Notes under the pieces: generated by a model
What the model was told of the DNA's origin: nothing
Databases searched by the model: none
Seen by the model: only the letters and a program-made list of their open reading frames with translations
Made by a program: the position numbers and the translations under genes
Assembly (NCBI RefSeq): GCF_001468465.1
Contig: NZ_LNSA01000013.1
Span: 50,830 to 114,829 of the forward strand
Direction of reading: 5' to 3'
Length of the DNA: 64,000 bases
From: Sphingopyxis sp. H115
GTDB lineage: Bacteria > Pseudomonadota > Alphaproteobacteria > Sphingomonadales > Sphingomonadaceae
In this document: in pieces, positions 1-8,738 of the stretch
How the letters are laid out: each line of letters starts with the position of its first letter
How positions within the stretch are numbered: position 1 is the stretch's first letter

Positions 1-877
1 CGGTATCTTCGGGCGCCGGCGACGCGTCTGGTGTGTTCTCCGTCTCGGTCTCGATGTCATCGAGGAGGGCTTTGTCGAGTGTCCGTACCAGCAGATTTGC
101 GACCGACTTCCCGTCAAGAGCGACGATACCGCCTATCGTCTCGCGCCCGTAGCTATCGAACTTGGGCGCCTCACCTGGTTCCTGCCATTTCTTTCCGGTG
201 ACAGCAGGCTTCAACTGAAACAGGAAGCGGTCGGGGTTGAGCAGCGCCAGCGAGAGCAGCTCGCCCTTTTCGCTGTGCCGAATATCCGCGATCGCGCCGA
301 TATAGCCGATGCCCAGGTTGTTTTGCTGAAAGGTCGTGAGAACGTGGCAGACGGGCCTATAGCCATGCTGGGTCGGTCTGAGGTAATGATGGTAGACCCA
401 CCCCTGACCATTGAGGTCGGCGCCGTCGAACACGAGGTCGAAGCCGTCATTTGAGACGAACTTCGCGACCAGAAACGATTCCAGAACAACCAGCATGCTG
501 AACATGGCCAGTTCGTGCATCTCTAGATGCCCGCCGTCGGCATATTGCACCATCGCTGCGATCGGATTGGCGAATACGGGCTGAAGGAGCCCTTCAGGCC
601 GAAGCAGCGTCTCGATTGGCGTCCACATCATTCCTGTCGCGGGCAGAACATCCGAAATGGCAATAAACAGGCTCCGCGCCAGCTCGACACACGACCAACC
701 GAGAAAATGGGCCATGAGAGAGACTCCCACGGCGAGCAGCAACGTTGTTGCGGATCCGAGAGGCAATTCGGGCCGTGCGGCGCCGCTACGCGCGCCTTTC
801 AGATTCCAGAATCCGAGAAAGGTCAAACCGGGTAGCAGAATGAGCATGCTGGCGAGAACGGCCAGCGTGAGCGTCAT
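1..877 (-). CDS. Hypothetical membrane protein, cut by the window edge
   Basis: An open frame runs from ATG at 877 to the left edge with no stop, so the C-terminus is missing. The first ~20 residues form a hydrophobic helix containing L-L-P-G, and a second hydrophobic segment follows at about residues 40-65. The rest is soluble and would face the cytoplasm or periplasm. Two N-terminal helices with a Pro-Gly in the first recall the DUF6338 group, but I cannot confirm this. It starts 3 bases after the stop of the upstream 60-residue gene, so the two are probably co-transcribed. No function is assigned. Confidence 0.6.
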   Translation of the reverse strand, partial: MTLTLAVLASMLILLPGLTFLGFWNLKGARSGAARPELPLGSATTLLLAVGVSLMAHFLGWSCVELARSLFIAISDVLPATGMMWTPIETLLRPEGLLQPVFANPIAAMVQYADGGHLEMHELAMFSMLVVLESFLVAKFVSNDGFDLVFDGADLNGQGWVYHHYLRPTQHGYRPVCHVLTTFQQNNLGIGYIGAIADIRHSEKGELLSLALLNPDRFLFQLKPAVTGKKWQEPGEAPKFDSYGRETIGGIVALDGKSVANLLVRTLDKALLDDIETETENTPDASPAPEDT

Positions 878-880
878 GAA

Positions 881-1063
881 TCAGCTCGCGGCGATATATT
901 TGAAGCGGCCAGTCTGGGGATTCTTGGTGAGCTTCGCAATCAGACCGCGCCGACGGATCGCGGTGCGCTCGTCCTGCAGGCGCAAGAGCTCGACATAGCC
1001 GCCGACCTTGCGGGCGGCTTCGGAGGTTTCTGCCTGTTCGCGAGGGGTGGTCACGCTTGCCAT
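881..1063 (-). CDS. Small conserved-looking hypothetical protein
   Basis: A 60-residue basic protein without membrane segments. It is read in the same direction as the membrane protein at 1-877 and ends 3 bases before that gene's start, which suggests translational coupling. The composition is rich in Arg, Glu and Ala, with K-L-T-K-N-P-Q-T-G-R-F near the C-terminus. That kind of short basic motif occurs in small DNA- or RNA-associated proteins, but I recognise no family. The opposite strand is not coding in a convincing way. Function unknown. Confidence 0.5.
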   Translation of the reverse strand: MASVTTPREQAETSEAARKVGGYVELLRLQDERTAIRRRGLIAKLTKNPQTGRFKYIAAS

Positions 1064-1153
1064 GGCCCCAATCTAGTGCGTCCGGCAAAGAAGGTAAAGA
1101 GTTCAGACTTTCGCCTCGACGTTGCATCCCGAGGGTCCGGATACGTGTCCGCC

Positions 1154-1489
1154 CTAGAACTTGAACTTGACCCCGACCATGACGCGGTTTGCAGTATAGC
1201 CGTTGGCCAGCGAGCCAGAGTCGAGATGGACATCGAGGCTCACGCCGTTTCCGACATCGATTTCGGCGCGCGGCAATCCTTCGGTAACAGCATAGGTGTC
1301 AGGCAGGCGTCTCGCCCGATGTTCCTCGGGATCGGGGGCGCAAACCACAATTTCGTTCCCCCTTCCTTCAGGACACCGGGGTCGGATGGTTTTGAGGTCA
1401 ATGCGTTCAGCCGCTCGATCGACGCGTTCGAGATCGAGCGAAGGCGCCTCTAGGACGGGCGGCACGGGCGGCTGTTCCGCGAACGGCAT
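1154..1489 (-). CDS. Hypothetical protein with a beta-strand-like C-terminus
   Basis: A 111-residue protein. The N-terminal half is Pro/Glu-rich and contains one Cys pair (R-P-R-C-P...V-V-C-A-P). The C-terminal 40 residues alternate polar and hydrophobic residues and end in V-K-F-K-F, as the last strand of an outer-membrane barrel often does. There is no signal peptide at this start and only a weak ribosome site (GAG), so the true N-terminus may have been lost by rearrangement next to the RiPP cluster. Function unknown. Confidence 0.5.
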   Translation of the reverse strand: MPFAEQPPVPPVLEAPSLDLERVDRAAERIDLKTIRPRCPEGRGNEIVVCAPDPEEHRARRLPDTYAVTEGLPRAEIDVGNGVSLDVHLDSGSLANGYTANRVMVGVKFKF

Positions 1490-1732
1490 TTGCCGATTCT
1501 AGCTCTAAATTTAATGCCGGTCCACCTGGGCTATAACGAGCCGGCGAAAAGCAAGCGCATCCACGATGATGTCCCATGTTTCACCGTTTCCAATGAAGAT
1601 CCCCATTTCATCGAATTCCCGCCCAACAGGCGGCGCATTGCAAATCATTGTCATTGCTGACATCTCTTGCGGCGAGGCCATAAGCTGCATGAGCGACAGG
1701 CGAAGGTTAGATCATTATTGCGGGGTGTCGGG
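1490..1732. other. Divergent intergenic region upstream of the RiPP operon
   Basis: This stretch lies between the minus-strand hypothetical gene and the plus-strand S9 peptidase. It is AT-richer than its surroundings and presumably holds the promoter of the peptidase-exporter operon. I find no convincing -35/-10 pair, operator palindrome or RNA gene. An in-frame ATG at 1667 would lengthen the peptidase by 22 basic residues ahead of its signal peptide, so I treat it as non-coding. Confidence 0.4.
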
Positions 1733-4309
1733 ATGAACTGGGCTTCACTTTCGCTAGTTGCCATGATTGCGGGTTTGCCGATGACAGATATCGCGGAAGC
1801 AAAGCAACGAGATCTGACGATCGACGACGTTCTAGCCATCGAACGAGTTGATGAGGTTGCCCCGTCGCCCGACGGAAGCGTGACTGCCATCGTCGTGCAG
1901 CGATCCGCAACCGATGGCGAATCATATGGTCGCACGCACTACGAGATAGACCCGTCGCGGAATGGCGTGTGGATATCAGGCGAGGGACAGAGCGAAGCTC
2001 GAAGAATCGCGCCGCTGGTAGCGAAGGGCGCTGGGTTCTGGTGCGCGCAGTGGTCACCGGATGGCGCCAAGTTGGCGATGCTGTCGACCCAGGCGGATGG
2101 CAGCGAACCGTCTCAGGGGGACAATGTTCGGATCTATGTTTGGGACAAGGCTTCCGGGGCGTTGTCTCGACTGGCAAATGAGGCCGTGGTTACGCAGTCG
2201 CGATATGGTTCGTGGTTCAACCGCCTTGATGTTCGTCACGCCGGCCAAGATATGGGCAAGGCGAAGACCTGCAGAGTTGGTGAAGAAAATGCGCCGTTCG
2301 CTTGGCTCGACGGTGATCGACTTATGGCCCTTACCCTCGCTGACGGCGAGGTTTCGACGTTGCTCGATGAATATTCGAGACCAGTGCGTCACGCAGAACT
2401 CACGCGCGAGCGTCTTCTCGACGGGCAAGTGCCGACGGCGACTGCTGTCGGAAGTGGAGACGCAAGGACGACATGGCAGCAACCCGCAGGGCAGCCGACT
2501 CTTCGTGTCTATTCGGTGTCGAAACGGACCTCCATCGCTCTTGGGCAAATTCCGGATTATCCATTTCGCGGCGACCTTGCGGTTAGCGTTTCGCCGGACA
2601 ACCGGTTCGTTGCCATATTGGCGACCGAAGCTGCACTGGCGCCCGGCGCGACTCCCGGCTCGGTCCGGATGGTCGATAGTTGGCAAGTGCAGAAGCGATT
2701 GGGAATCGCCGAGCTCAACCGCGAAAGCAGCGTGCGTTGGGTTGAACTGCCGCAAGAAGCAAAATTGCCGCTCGAACTGTTTGAGTGGTCGCCCAACGGG
2801 CGCAGCGTCGCATTTCGTGCTCGCGCTGACGCGGCCTCGCCGGAAGCGCACTTGTTCCGTCTCGACCTCGAATCTGAAAGAATCCGCAGCGTCGGTAACG
2901 AGCCAGTCGGGGCGACGTTTCTGAGTTCGCTCTATCCAATTGCCACCCCGGTGCGCTGGCTGGATTCAGAGCGATTGTTGGTCACGCGGAAGTCGAGTTC
3001 GGAGGCGGACGCCCGCGAAGATTGGTTCGTCACGGGAGCAGAGCAGGCGAGTGTTAACATCACTGCAAACTTGACGACGCCCGCGACACAATTCGTCCAG
3101 GGACCGAAGGGCAATCTCTATGGCATAGGGGACGGCAACCTTCTCACCCTAAGCAGCACAACCGGGCAAATTGAAACTCGAACGCCCTTGTCCATGCCAG
3201 GCGAGACCGCGGTGGTCGGCATCCAGGAGTCGATAATCATCCTGCGAGGCCAAGCCGAAGATGGACGGATCGTGGTTGCAGCCGTCGACGTTTCCTCGAC
3301 GCCGGCGGTAGTTTCGAAATTCGAACTTCCCGAAGGTGCCGAGCTGAGCGCCATCAGCGGATCGCCCCCACGGGCCAGTTACGTCAATCAGATGTTGGAT
3401 CGAACCGAGGTCGGCGAATTCGACATTTTGACAGGGAAATCGCGCACTCTAAAATCCATTTCAGGTTATCCGAAGAACGTGCGCTGGGGCGAGCGCGTGC
3501 TTCTCGACTATGTAGGCACCAAAGGCGAGCCGCTGAAGGCCGTAGCCCTGATGCCGCCGGGCTATTCGAGTGATGTAAAATATCCAGTCTTGACGTGGGT
3601 CTATCCCGGCTACCGGGTTTCCGGGGCCGACACCCATGTGCTGGATCCATATCTTCCCGGAATCTACAACCTGCAACTCTACGCCGCGCGCGGTTATATC
3701 GTTTTGGTGCCCTCATTATCGCGCGGTGCCCCCAAAACGGACGAGAATCCCTTCGCGCAAATTACTGCCGAAACACACGCTGCACTTGATGCACTCATCG
3801 CCAAAGGAAATGCAGACCCCAAGCGGGTTGCGATCATGGGACAGAGCAATGGCGGATTTGGCGTCTATGCCATTTTGACGCAAAGTGATCGCTTTAAGGC
3901 GGGCATTGCAATCGATGGCGTGACAGACTTCGTTGGTTTCTTCTCACAGTTTGACCCCACCAGCCGCGGATACGACGGCATCGAGCATGAAAAGTCGGTC
4001 AACTGGGCGATCGCGCAGCGGTTGGATTTCACCGATACTCCGTATCGAGACTACTCCCAATACACGAGCAAATCGCCGCTATTTTATGCAAGCCGGATAA
4101 ATACTCCCTTGCTTCTGGCGCACGGGGAATATGATATACGGGCATCGGCAATTCAGGCGGATCAGCTATTTTACATGCTTTATTCTCAGAATAAAACAGC
4201 AAGGCTCCTGCGCTATTGGGGGGAAAATCACAGCATCAGCCTGTCTCCAGCTAACGTCCGCAATCTCCTTGATGAGACATTCACGTGGTTGAGGAAATAT
4301 GTGAAGTGA
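1733..4309 (+). CDS. Secreted S9 (prolyl oligopeptidase) peptidase, lasso isopeptidase-like
   Basis: An 858-residue serine hydrolase. Starting at ATG 1733 gives a clean signal peptide (residues 1-~22, ending A-E-A), which predicts a periplasmic location; the in-frame ATG at 1667 would bury it. Residues ~30-570 look like the irregular beta-propeller of S9 enzymes (S-P-D-G and S-P-N-G-R repeats). The C-terminal alpha/beta hydrolase domain carries G-Q-S-N-G-G with nucleophile Ser705, Asp801 (G-E-Y-D) and His833 (G-E-N-H), a complete triad. Family knowledge: in sphingomonads and Caulobacter such enzymes (AtxE2 type) sit beside lasso-peptide genes and open the isopeptide ring. Its position at the head of a peptide export cluster supports a role on the mature peptide. 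An alternative is an ordinary dipeptidyl or prolyl peptidase. Confidence 0.8.
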   Translation: MNWASLSLVAMIAGLPMTDIAEAKQRDLTIDDVLAIERVDEVAPSPDGSVTAIVVQRSATDGESYGRTHYEIDPSRNGVWISGEGQSEARRIAPLVAKGAGFWCAQWSPDGAKLAMLSTQADGSEPSQGDNVRIYVWDKASGALSRLANEAVVTQSRYGSWFNRLDVRHAGQDMGKAKTCRVGEENAPFAWLDGDRLMALTLADGEVSTLLDEYSRPVRHAELTRERLLDGQVPTATAVGSGDARTTWQQPAGQPTLRVYSVSKRTSIALGQIPDYPFRGDLAVSVSPDNRFVAILATEAALAPGATPGSVRMVDSWQVQKRLGIAELNRESSVRWVELPQEAKLPLELFEWSPNGRSVAFRARADAASPEAHLFRLDLESERIRSVGNEPVGATFLSSLYPIATPVRWLDSERLLVTRKSSSEADAREDWFVTGAEQASVNITANLTTPATQFVQGPKGNLYGIGDGNLLTLSSTTGQIETRTPLSMPGETAVVGIQESIIILRGQAEDGRIVVAAVDVSSTPAVVSKFELPEGAELSAISGSPPRASYVNQMLDRTEVGEFDILTGKSRTLKSISGYPKNVRWGERVLLDYVGTKGEPLKAVALMPPGYSSDVKYPVLTWVYPGYRVSGADTHVLDPYLPGIYNLQLYAARGYIVLVPSLSRGAPKTDENPFAQITAETHAALDALIAKGNADPKRVAIMGQSNGGFGVYAILTQSDRFKAGIAIDGVTDFVGFFSQFDPTSRGYDGIEHEKSVNWAIAQRLDFTDTPYRDYSQYTSKSPLFYASRINTPLLLAHGEYDIRASAIQADQLFYMLYSQNKTARLLRYWGENHSISLSPANVRNLLDETFTWLRKYVK

Positions 4310-4370
4310 GGTCATCGGTCGATTTTCGTGTTGTCCATCACTCTCATCCGACGCCAACCGGATCGTTTTG

Positions 4371-5588
4371 ATGTTTCGCGAAGAAGTTATTGAGGGACGG
4401 AAGGCAAAGTTTCGGGGACGGGCCTCGATCGCTATTCCGCTGTCATGGCGAATCGTTACAACGTTTGCAGTAGTCAGCTTGGTCTCGGTGCTCTGTTTTC
4501 TGGCGATCACCCCCTTTACGCGATCCGTCACTGTTGAGGGTTCGCTAGCGCGTTCTGCGGGCGTGGCGGAAATTGTTGCCCCGCGGCTCGGCACGGTAAG
4601 TGATGTCCGGGTGGTGGAAGGGGAACACGTAAAAAAAGGGACGGTGCTCGCGACCTTAGAAACCGACCGTTATGGTGAGGGGAGCGAGGGTTTCGGTAAA
4701 GTCGTGACCGAGGCAATCGCAGAGCAAGCGAACTTGACGGCCGCCCAAGCGGCTGCGGCGGGTAGCAAATCCGGCCTGGACGTCCGGTCAGCACAAACCC
4801 GGGCAGCGGCGATCGGCGAAGAAATCGCGTTGATTGAAAAGCAGATGGCCGCCCAGCGGGGCCTGATCGAAACCGCCGAGCATGACTTAGAGAGAATTCG
4901 AGGGATCGCGAAGAACGGATTTATCAGCCGCCGAGACGTGCAGATCCGCGAGGAGACGCTCGTGTCCAGGCAACTCGCCCTGTCTCAATCCCAGCAACTC
5001 TTGGTCTCCCGCCGTCTCGCCAGGGAAGAGGCGTTGAATGAAGCAAATAGCATTCAAGTTGCTGCCCGATCGGAACAAGCCAGGCTTGCCGTTGCCCGCA
5101 TGGACTTCGAACGCGCTCGCGCTGAGGCCGAGGGGGATCGATCCTACTCCCTGCGGTCCCCAATTGCTGGACGCGTAACGGCCATTGTTGCGAACGTCGG
5201 CAAATCCATGCCAGCAGGCGACGTGTTGATGTCGGTAGAACCGTACAGCTCCAAACTCGTCGCGAATTTGCGCATTCCAAGCGAGGCTGTCGGTTTCGTT
5301 CGAGAAGGACAATCAGCGCGCTTGGCGATCGACGCTTTCCCGTACCAGCGATTTGGGCATATCAACGGGAAGATAATTTCTGTCGCGAGCGCCCCGACGA
5401 TTGCTCCCGGCGCCGCTGGCAAGCCGTACTTCCTTGCCAAGATAGAGCTCGATGAAACTAGCATCAGGGCGTTCGGAAGGAGGGAAAGCCTGAAATCTGG
5501 CATGTTGGCCGAAGCTAAGGTGGAGATCGCGCGCCAATCGCTCTTCACGTGGCTCTTCGAGCCTCTGTTCGCCGCGCGGAGCCGATAG
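4371..5588 (+). CDS. HlyD-family membrane fusion protein of a peptide exporter
   Basis: 405 residues. The start is ATG 4371, preceded directly by an in-frame TTG. A short cytoplasmic tail is followed by a transmembrane helix (~residues 25-48), a lipoyl-like half-motif (G-T-V-S-D-V-R-V-V-E-G-E-H-V-K-K-G, ~72-88), a long alpha-helical hairpin (~110-235) rich in Ala/Glu/Arg, the second lipoyl half (S-P-I-A-G-R-V) and a beta-barrel domain. This is the periplasmic adaptor that links a C39-type ABC transporter to an outer-membrane TolC channel. It lies 61 bases after the peptidase gene, and its TAG stop abuts the exporter's ATG. No TolC gene is present nearby, so a host TolC would be needed. Confidence 0.9.
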   Translation: MFREEVIEGRKAKFRGRASIAIPLSWRIVTTFAVVSLVSVLCFLAITPFTRSVTVEGSLARSAGVAEIVAPRLGTVSDVRVVEGEHVKKGTVLATLETDRYGEGSEGFGKVVTEAIAEQANLTAAQAAAAGSKSGLDVRSAQTRAAAIGEEIALIEKQMAAQRGLIETAEHDLERIRGIAKNGFISRRDVQIREETLVSRQLALSQSQQLLVSRRLAREEALNEANSIQVAARSEQARLAVARMDFERARAEAEGDRSYSLRSPIAGRVTAIVANVGKSMPAGDVLMSVEPYSSKLVANLRIPSEAVGFVREGQSARLAIDAFPYQRFGHINGKIISVASAPTIAPGAAGKPYFLAKIELDETSIRAFGRRESLKSGMLAEAKVEIARQSLFTWLFEPLFAARSR

Positions 5589-7691
5589 ATGATTGACTTT
5601 TTTCCCGCTCGGCAGAAGCGAGTCAGGCTGATCCGACAGACGGAAATAGCCGAATGCGGGCTCGCCTGCATTACAATGGTGGCCAATAGCTTCGGGTTTG
5701 ATACCAATCTGGGCGGAATGCGTAGGCATCTCGCATTCAGTCAGCGCGGGACGACGTTCGCGACGCTGATGGAGCTCGCCGATCGCGTGGGTCTTGTGTC
5801 TCGGGCAGTCGAAGTGCCACTCGAGGGGCTTGAACAGTTATCAACGCCCGCAATCCTGCATTGGGATCTAAATCATTTCGTTGTCTTGGAGCGTGTAAGG
5901 GGCCAGCGGGCTCTGATTCACGATCCGGCAGGGAATACGCAGTGGGTGCCGCTGACTGAAGTCTCGTTGCATTTTACAGGCTATGCGCTTGAGGTTCGGC
6001 CAGGCGCCGACTTCGAGCCCCGTCGCGATGCGGAGAAAATGGGGCTTTTTGAGTTGATTAAGGGCACGGTTGGCCTAAAGTCGGCACTGTTCCAAGTCGT
6101 TCTTCTGACCCTATTCTTGCAAGCCTTCGTGCTTGTGTCGCCGTACTATCTCCAAATCTCTGTCGATCGAGTGATCCCTCAGCAGGACAATGCGCTGTTG
6201 ATGGCGCTGGCCTTGGGTTTCTGTCTCTTTGTCGTGATCAATGCGGTGGCATCCTGGTTGAGAACCTTGGTTTTGTTGGTTGCGGGCACGACTTTAGGTT
6301 TCAATCTGGCGTCTGACCTCACGCGCCACCTCTTTCGCTTGCCCGTGGACTGGTTCGAGAAGCGGCATACCGGCGATGTGCTTTCCCGTTTTCGATCCGT
6401 AACGCCTATTCAACTGCTTCTCACCGAGGGAGCAATCGCATCGATTGTCGACGGCTTGATGGCCGTTTTCACGCTGACGGTGATGTTTTTTTATAGTGGT
6501 CTTCTAGCGATCATCGCGCTCGTGTCGTTTGCGGCCTATCTTTTGGTTAGGCTCTACCTGTTTCGCCTGCAGCGGGACGCTGAGGAGGCATTAATCGTCA
6601 CGGTAGCCAATGAGCAGACTACACTGATCGAATCCTTAAAGGGCATCACCACCTTGAGGATTTTCGGTCAGGAAGCCGTGCGGCACGGTTATTGGCAAAA
6701 TCAACTTGTCGAAGCAACGAATGCAAAAGTTCGTGTTCAGCGGATCGTGGCGCTGCAGCAGTCCCTCAACATTCTTATTCTGGGTATCGAGAATGTTGTG
6801 GCTGTATGGATCGCGGTGCGATTGATTATCAGCGGCGACGGCTTCAGCGTCGGGATGCTCTTCGCTTATATGGCCTATAAAGTGCAGTTTATCGACAAGG
6901 CCTCGAAGCTTGTAGATCAGTTGATGGCATTCCGGATGCTCAACCTGCATCTCGAGAGACTTGCTGATATTGCACTCTCTGACGTGGATCGTACCTTCGA
7001 AACAGCGAAGGGCGATGTAAAGGCGGAAGTAGAAACCATAGAGCTGCAGGAGGTTTACTTCCGCTACTCGGAGAGTGAGCCGCTTGTGCTCGAGAACGTG
7101 TCGCTGCGGGTTGACGCAGGGGAGCATGTAGCGATCACGGGGCCATCCGGCGGCGGCAAATCGACATTGCTGAAGGTTCTTCTCGGCCTGATCGAGCCCA
7201 CGGACGGCAAACTATTGGTGGATGGGCAGCAGCTCGGCGGACACGCTCTCAAGGCGTATCAGCGGAAGATCGGAACAGTGCTGCAAGAAGACGAACTCTT
7301 CTCGGGCAGCATCGCCCAAAATATCGCGTTGTTCGAAGAGGACATCGATCTGCCCAAGGTACACAGGGTGGCAACAATCGCATCCATTTCGGATGATATT
7401 TTGGCCATGCCACTCCAGTATGACACGTTGGTCGGTGATATGGGCTCGACGCTTTCCGGGGGCCAGAAGCAACGCATTTTGCTGGCGCGGGCGCTTTACC
7501 GCGAGCCGCAAATTCTTGTCATGGACGAGGGGACAGCGCATCTGGATTCGGCCCACGAAGCGGCCGTCAACGCCGCCATCCGTGAATTGAAGATCACGAG
7601 AATAGTGGTGGCGCACCGCAAAGAGACGATCGAAAGCGCTCAGCGTATTCTCGTATTGGACAAGCACTCGCTCAATCCGCAAATAATCTAG
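5589..7691 (+). CDS. ABC exporter with N-terminal C39 leader peptidase
   Basis: 700 residues. The N-terminal C39 peptidase has Q17 and Cys23 in Q-T-E-I-A-E-C-G-L-A-C, His96 (N-H-F-V-V-L) and Asp112 (H-D-P-A-G-N), so the catalytic set is complete. About six transmembrane helices follow (~160-440). The nucleotide-binding domain has Walker A G-P-S-G-G-G-K-S-T, signature L-S-G-G-Q-K-Q-R, Walker B I-L-V-M-D-E and H-loop V-A-H-R. Such proteins cut double-glycine leaders and export the cargo. The four precursors just downstream have exactly such leaders (A-G-A-G, A-G-G), so the substrate is clear from context. The start is directly adjacent to the HlyD stop. Confidence 0.95.
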   Translation: MIDFFPARQKRVRLIRQTEIAECGLACITMVANSFGFDTNLGGMRRHLAFSQRGTTFATLMELADRVGLVSRAVEVPLEGLEQLSTPAILHWDLNHFVVLERVRGQRALIHDPAGNTQWVPLTEVSLHFTGYALEVRPGADFEPRRDAEKMGLFELIKGTVGLKSALFQVVLLTLFLQAFVLVSPYYLQISVDRVIPQQDNALLMALALGFCLFVVINAVASWLRTLVLLVAGTTLGFNLASDLTRHLFRLPVDWFEKRHTGDVLSRFRSVTPIQLLLTEGAIASIVDGLMAVFTLTVMFFYSGLLAIIALVSFAAYLLVRLYLFRLQRDAEEALIVTVANEQTTLIESLKGITTLRIFGQEAVRHGYWQNQLVEATNAKVRVQRIVALQQSLNILILGIENVVAVWIAVRLIISGDGFSVGMLFAYMAYKVQFIDKASKLVDQLMAFRMLNLHLERLADIALSDVDRTFETAKGDVKAEVETIELQEVYFRYSESEPLVLENVSLRVDAGEHVAITGPSGGGKSTLLKVLLGLIEPTDGKLLVDGQQLGGHALKAYQRKIGTVLQEDELFSGSIAQNIALFEEDIDLPKVHRVATIASISDDILAMPLQYDTLVGDMGSTLSGGQKQRILLARALYREPQILVMDEGTAHLDSAHEAAVNAAIRELKITRIVVAHRKETIESAQRILVLDKHSLNPQII

Positions 7692-7804
7692 ATCCCTTTC
7701 GTTCCCATAGCAACGCTTTGAGTTCTAATGACTTTGCGCTTGACTCCAACTTTGAGGAAGCGCAGCCTCCCCTTGCTCTTAAAGGAGCATGAAGGAGAAA
7801 TCGC

Positions 7805-7960
7805 ATGTTTAAGAAGCAGAGTTCGATTTTCCGTAGCCGACCGCGCGAATTGAGCGCGGAAGAAATGAAGAAATTGGCGGGAGCGGGGCCTTTCGAGGAG
7901 CCGAAGTTCGGAAGCAAAGCCCCGTACGATATGGACTACGCGACGCGCACATTCAATTAA
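7805..7960 (+). CDS. RiPP precursor peptide 1 (double-glycine leader)
   Basis: 51 residues, with ribosome site GAAGGAG before ATG 7805. The leader contains F-R-S-R-P-R-E-L-S-A-E-E-M-K-K-L-A-G-A, which matches a double-glycine/GA leader for C39 cleavage. The expected core runs G-P-F-E-E-P-K-F-G-S and then the conserved tail K-A-P-Y-D-M-D-Y-A-T-R-T-F-N. Three paralogues follow within 900 bases, all keeping the tail almost unchanged while the middle varies. The neighbouring C39 exporter and ATP-dependent ligase mark it as a ribosomal peptide precursor. Where it is modified is not visible from sequence. Confidence 0.85.
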   Translation: MFKKQSSIFRSRPRELSAEEMKKLAGAGPFEEPKFGSKAPYDMDYATRTFN

Positions 7961-8034
7961 TTTGCGTTTCGTTCGCGAGCCGCAGCTTTGCTGTTTTCGT
8001 AGCCGCGGATCACATTTTGTAAAGGACGCTGAGC

Positions 8035-8208
8035 ATGTTCAAATTCTCGACGAAGAAGTCTGACGGTTCCGTATTTCGTAGCCAGCCGCGCGCGTTGAGC
8101 GCCGAAGAAATGAAGAAGCTGGCCGGCGCGGGGCCCTTTGAGTTGCCTGCACCCGGTGGAAGCAAGGCTCCGTACGACATGGATTATGCGACCCGTACAT
8201 TTAGCTAA
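8035..8208 (+). CDS. RiPP precursor peptide 2 (double-glycine leader)
   Basis: 57 residues starting at ATG 8035, with AAAGGA upstream. The leader motif F-R-S-Q-P-R-A-L-S-A-E-E-M-K-K-L-A-G-A is nearly the same as in precursor 1, so the two are probably a recent duplication. The predicted core begins G-P-F-E-L-P-A-P-G-G-S and ends K-A-P-Y-D-M-D-Y-A-T-R-T-F-S. It lies 74 bases after precursor 1 in the same orientation. The first 10-12 residues (M-F-K-F-S-T-K-K) differ and may not matter for recognition. Confidence 0.85.
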   Translation: MFKFSTKKSDGSVFRSQPRALSAEEMKKLAGAGPFELPAPGGSKAPYDMDYATRTFS

Positions 8209-8298
8209 GAGCAACATACTCTTCTGAGTCGCCACCAGGCACATAATTGCCCTTTGCGGCCCAAACTCTGGGCCCCGTTTGCCATCATGGAGAATGAG

Positions 8299-8472
8299 AT
8301 GTTCAATCTGAAGAAAGACAGCGGTAGCAATTCGGTTTTCAGGAACCGTCCCCGTGCATTGGCTGCCGACGAATTGATGACGATCGCTGGCGGTGAGTGG
8401 ACACGTCCCAAAGACACGATCAGCAAGAAATCCCCGTACGACATGGATTATGCGACGCGCACGTTTGGGTGA
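8299..8472 (+). CDS. RiPP precursor peptide 3 (double-glycine leader)
   Basis: 57 residues from ATG 8299, preceded by GGAGAATGAG. An in-frame ATG at 8254 is rejected because all paralogues begin M-F-(K/N) and this start has the ribosome site. The leader is F-R-N-R-P-R-A-L-A-A-D-E-L-M-T-I-A-G-G, a classic GG end. The predicted core is E-W-T-R-P-K-D-T-I-S-K followed by the conserved K-S-P-Y-D-M-D-Y-A-T-R-T-F-G. This is the only member with Ser instead of Ala in the K-x-P step. Confidence 0.85.
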   Translation: MFNLKKDSGSNSVFRNRPRALAADELMTIAGGEWTRPKDTISKKSPYDMDYATRTFG

Positions 8473-8508
8473 TACCCCGCGAGCGACGATTGGATGAAAG
8501 GATTTCAT

Positions 8509-8670
8509 GTGTTTAAGCTCACGAACAGGAAACCAGCCTCATCGATTTTCCGGAATCGGCCGAGGGCGTTGGCCGCTGATGAGGTGAAAAATGTCGCCGG
8601 TGGTGGAGGCGGTGACCATACATCGAAAAAGGCGCCTTACGACATGGATTATGCGACGCGTCATTTTTGA
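8509..8670 (+). CDS. RiPP precursor peptide 4 (double-glycine leader, GTG start)
   Basis: 53 residues. I choose GTG 8509 (M-F-K-L-T-N-R) because AAAGGA sits six bases upstream and the result lines up with the M-F-K starts of its paralogues. An in-frame ATG at 8494 lacks a ribosome site. The leader is F-R-N-R-P-R-A-L-A-A-D-E-V-K-N-V-A-G-G and the core is very Gly-rich (G-G-G-D-H-T-S-K). The tail K-A-P-Y-D-M-D-Y-A-T-R-H-F lacks the extra last residue and has His for Thr. It lies 36 bases after precursor 3. Confidence 0.8.
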   Translation: MFKLTNRKPASSIFRNRPRALAADEVKNVAGGGGGDHTSKKAPYDMDYATRHF

Positions 8671-8738
8671 TTAGTCGGCGCTGTATTGTCGGAAGACTGC
8701 TCCTAAGCGGCTATCCAATGCAGCGCAGCGGGATTTTG

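Noticed and set aside
7805..8670. Reading the four precursors as ordinary lasso peptides
   Set aside because: The penultimate leader Thr and ring acid at position 7-9 are absent, and the leaders fit C39 double-glycine processing. A lasso-like product is possible but not supported by the motif.
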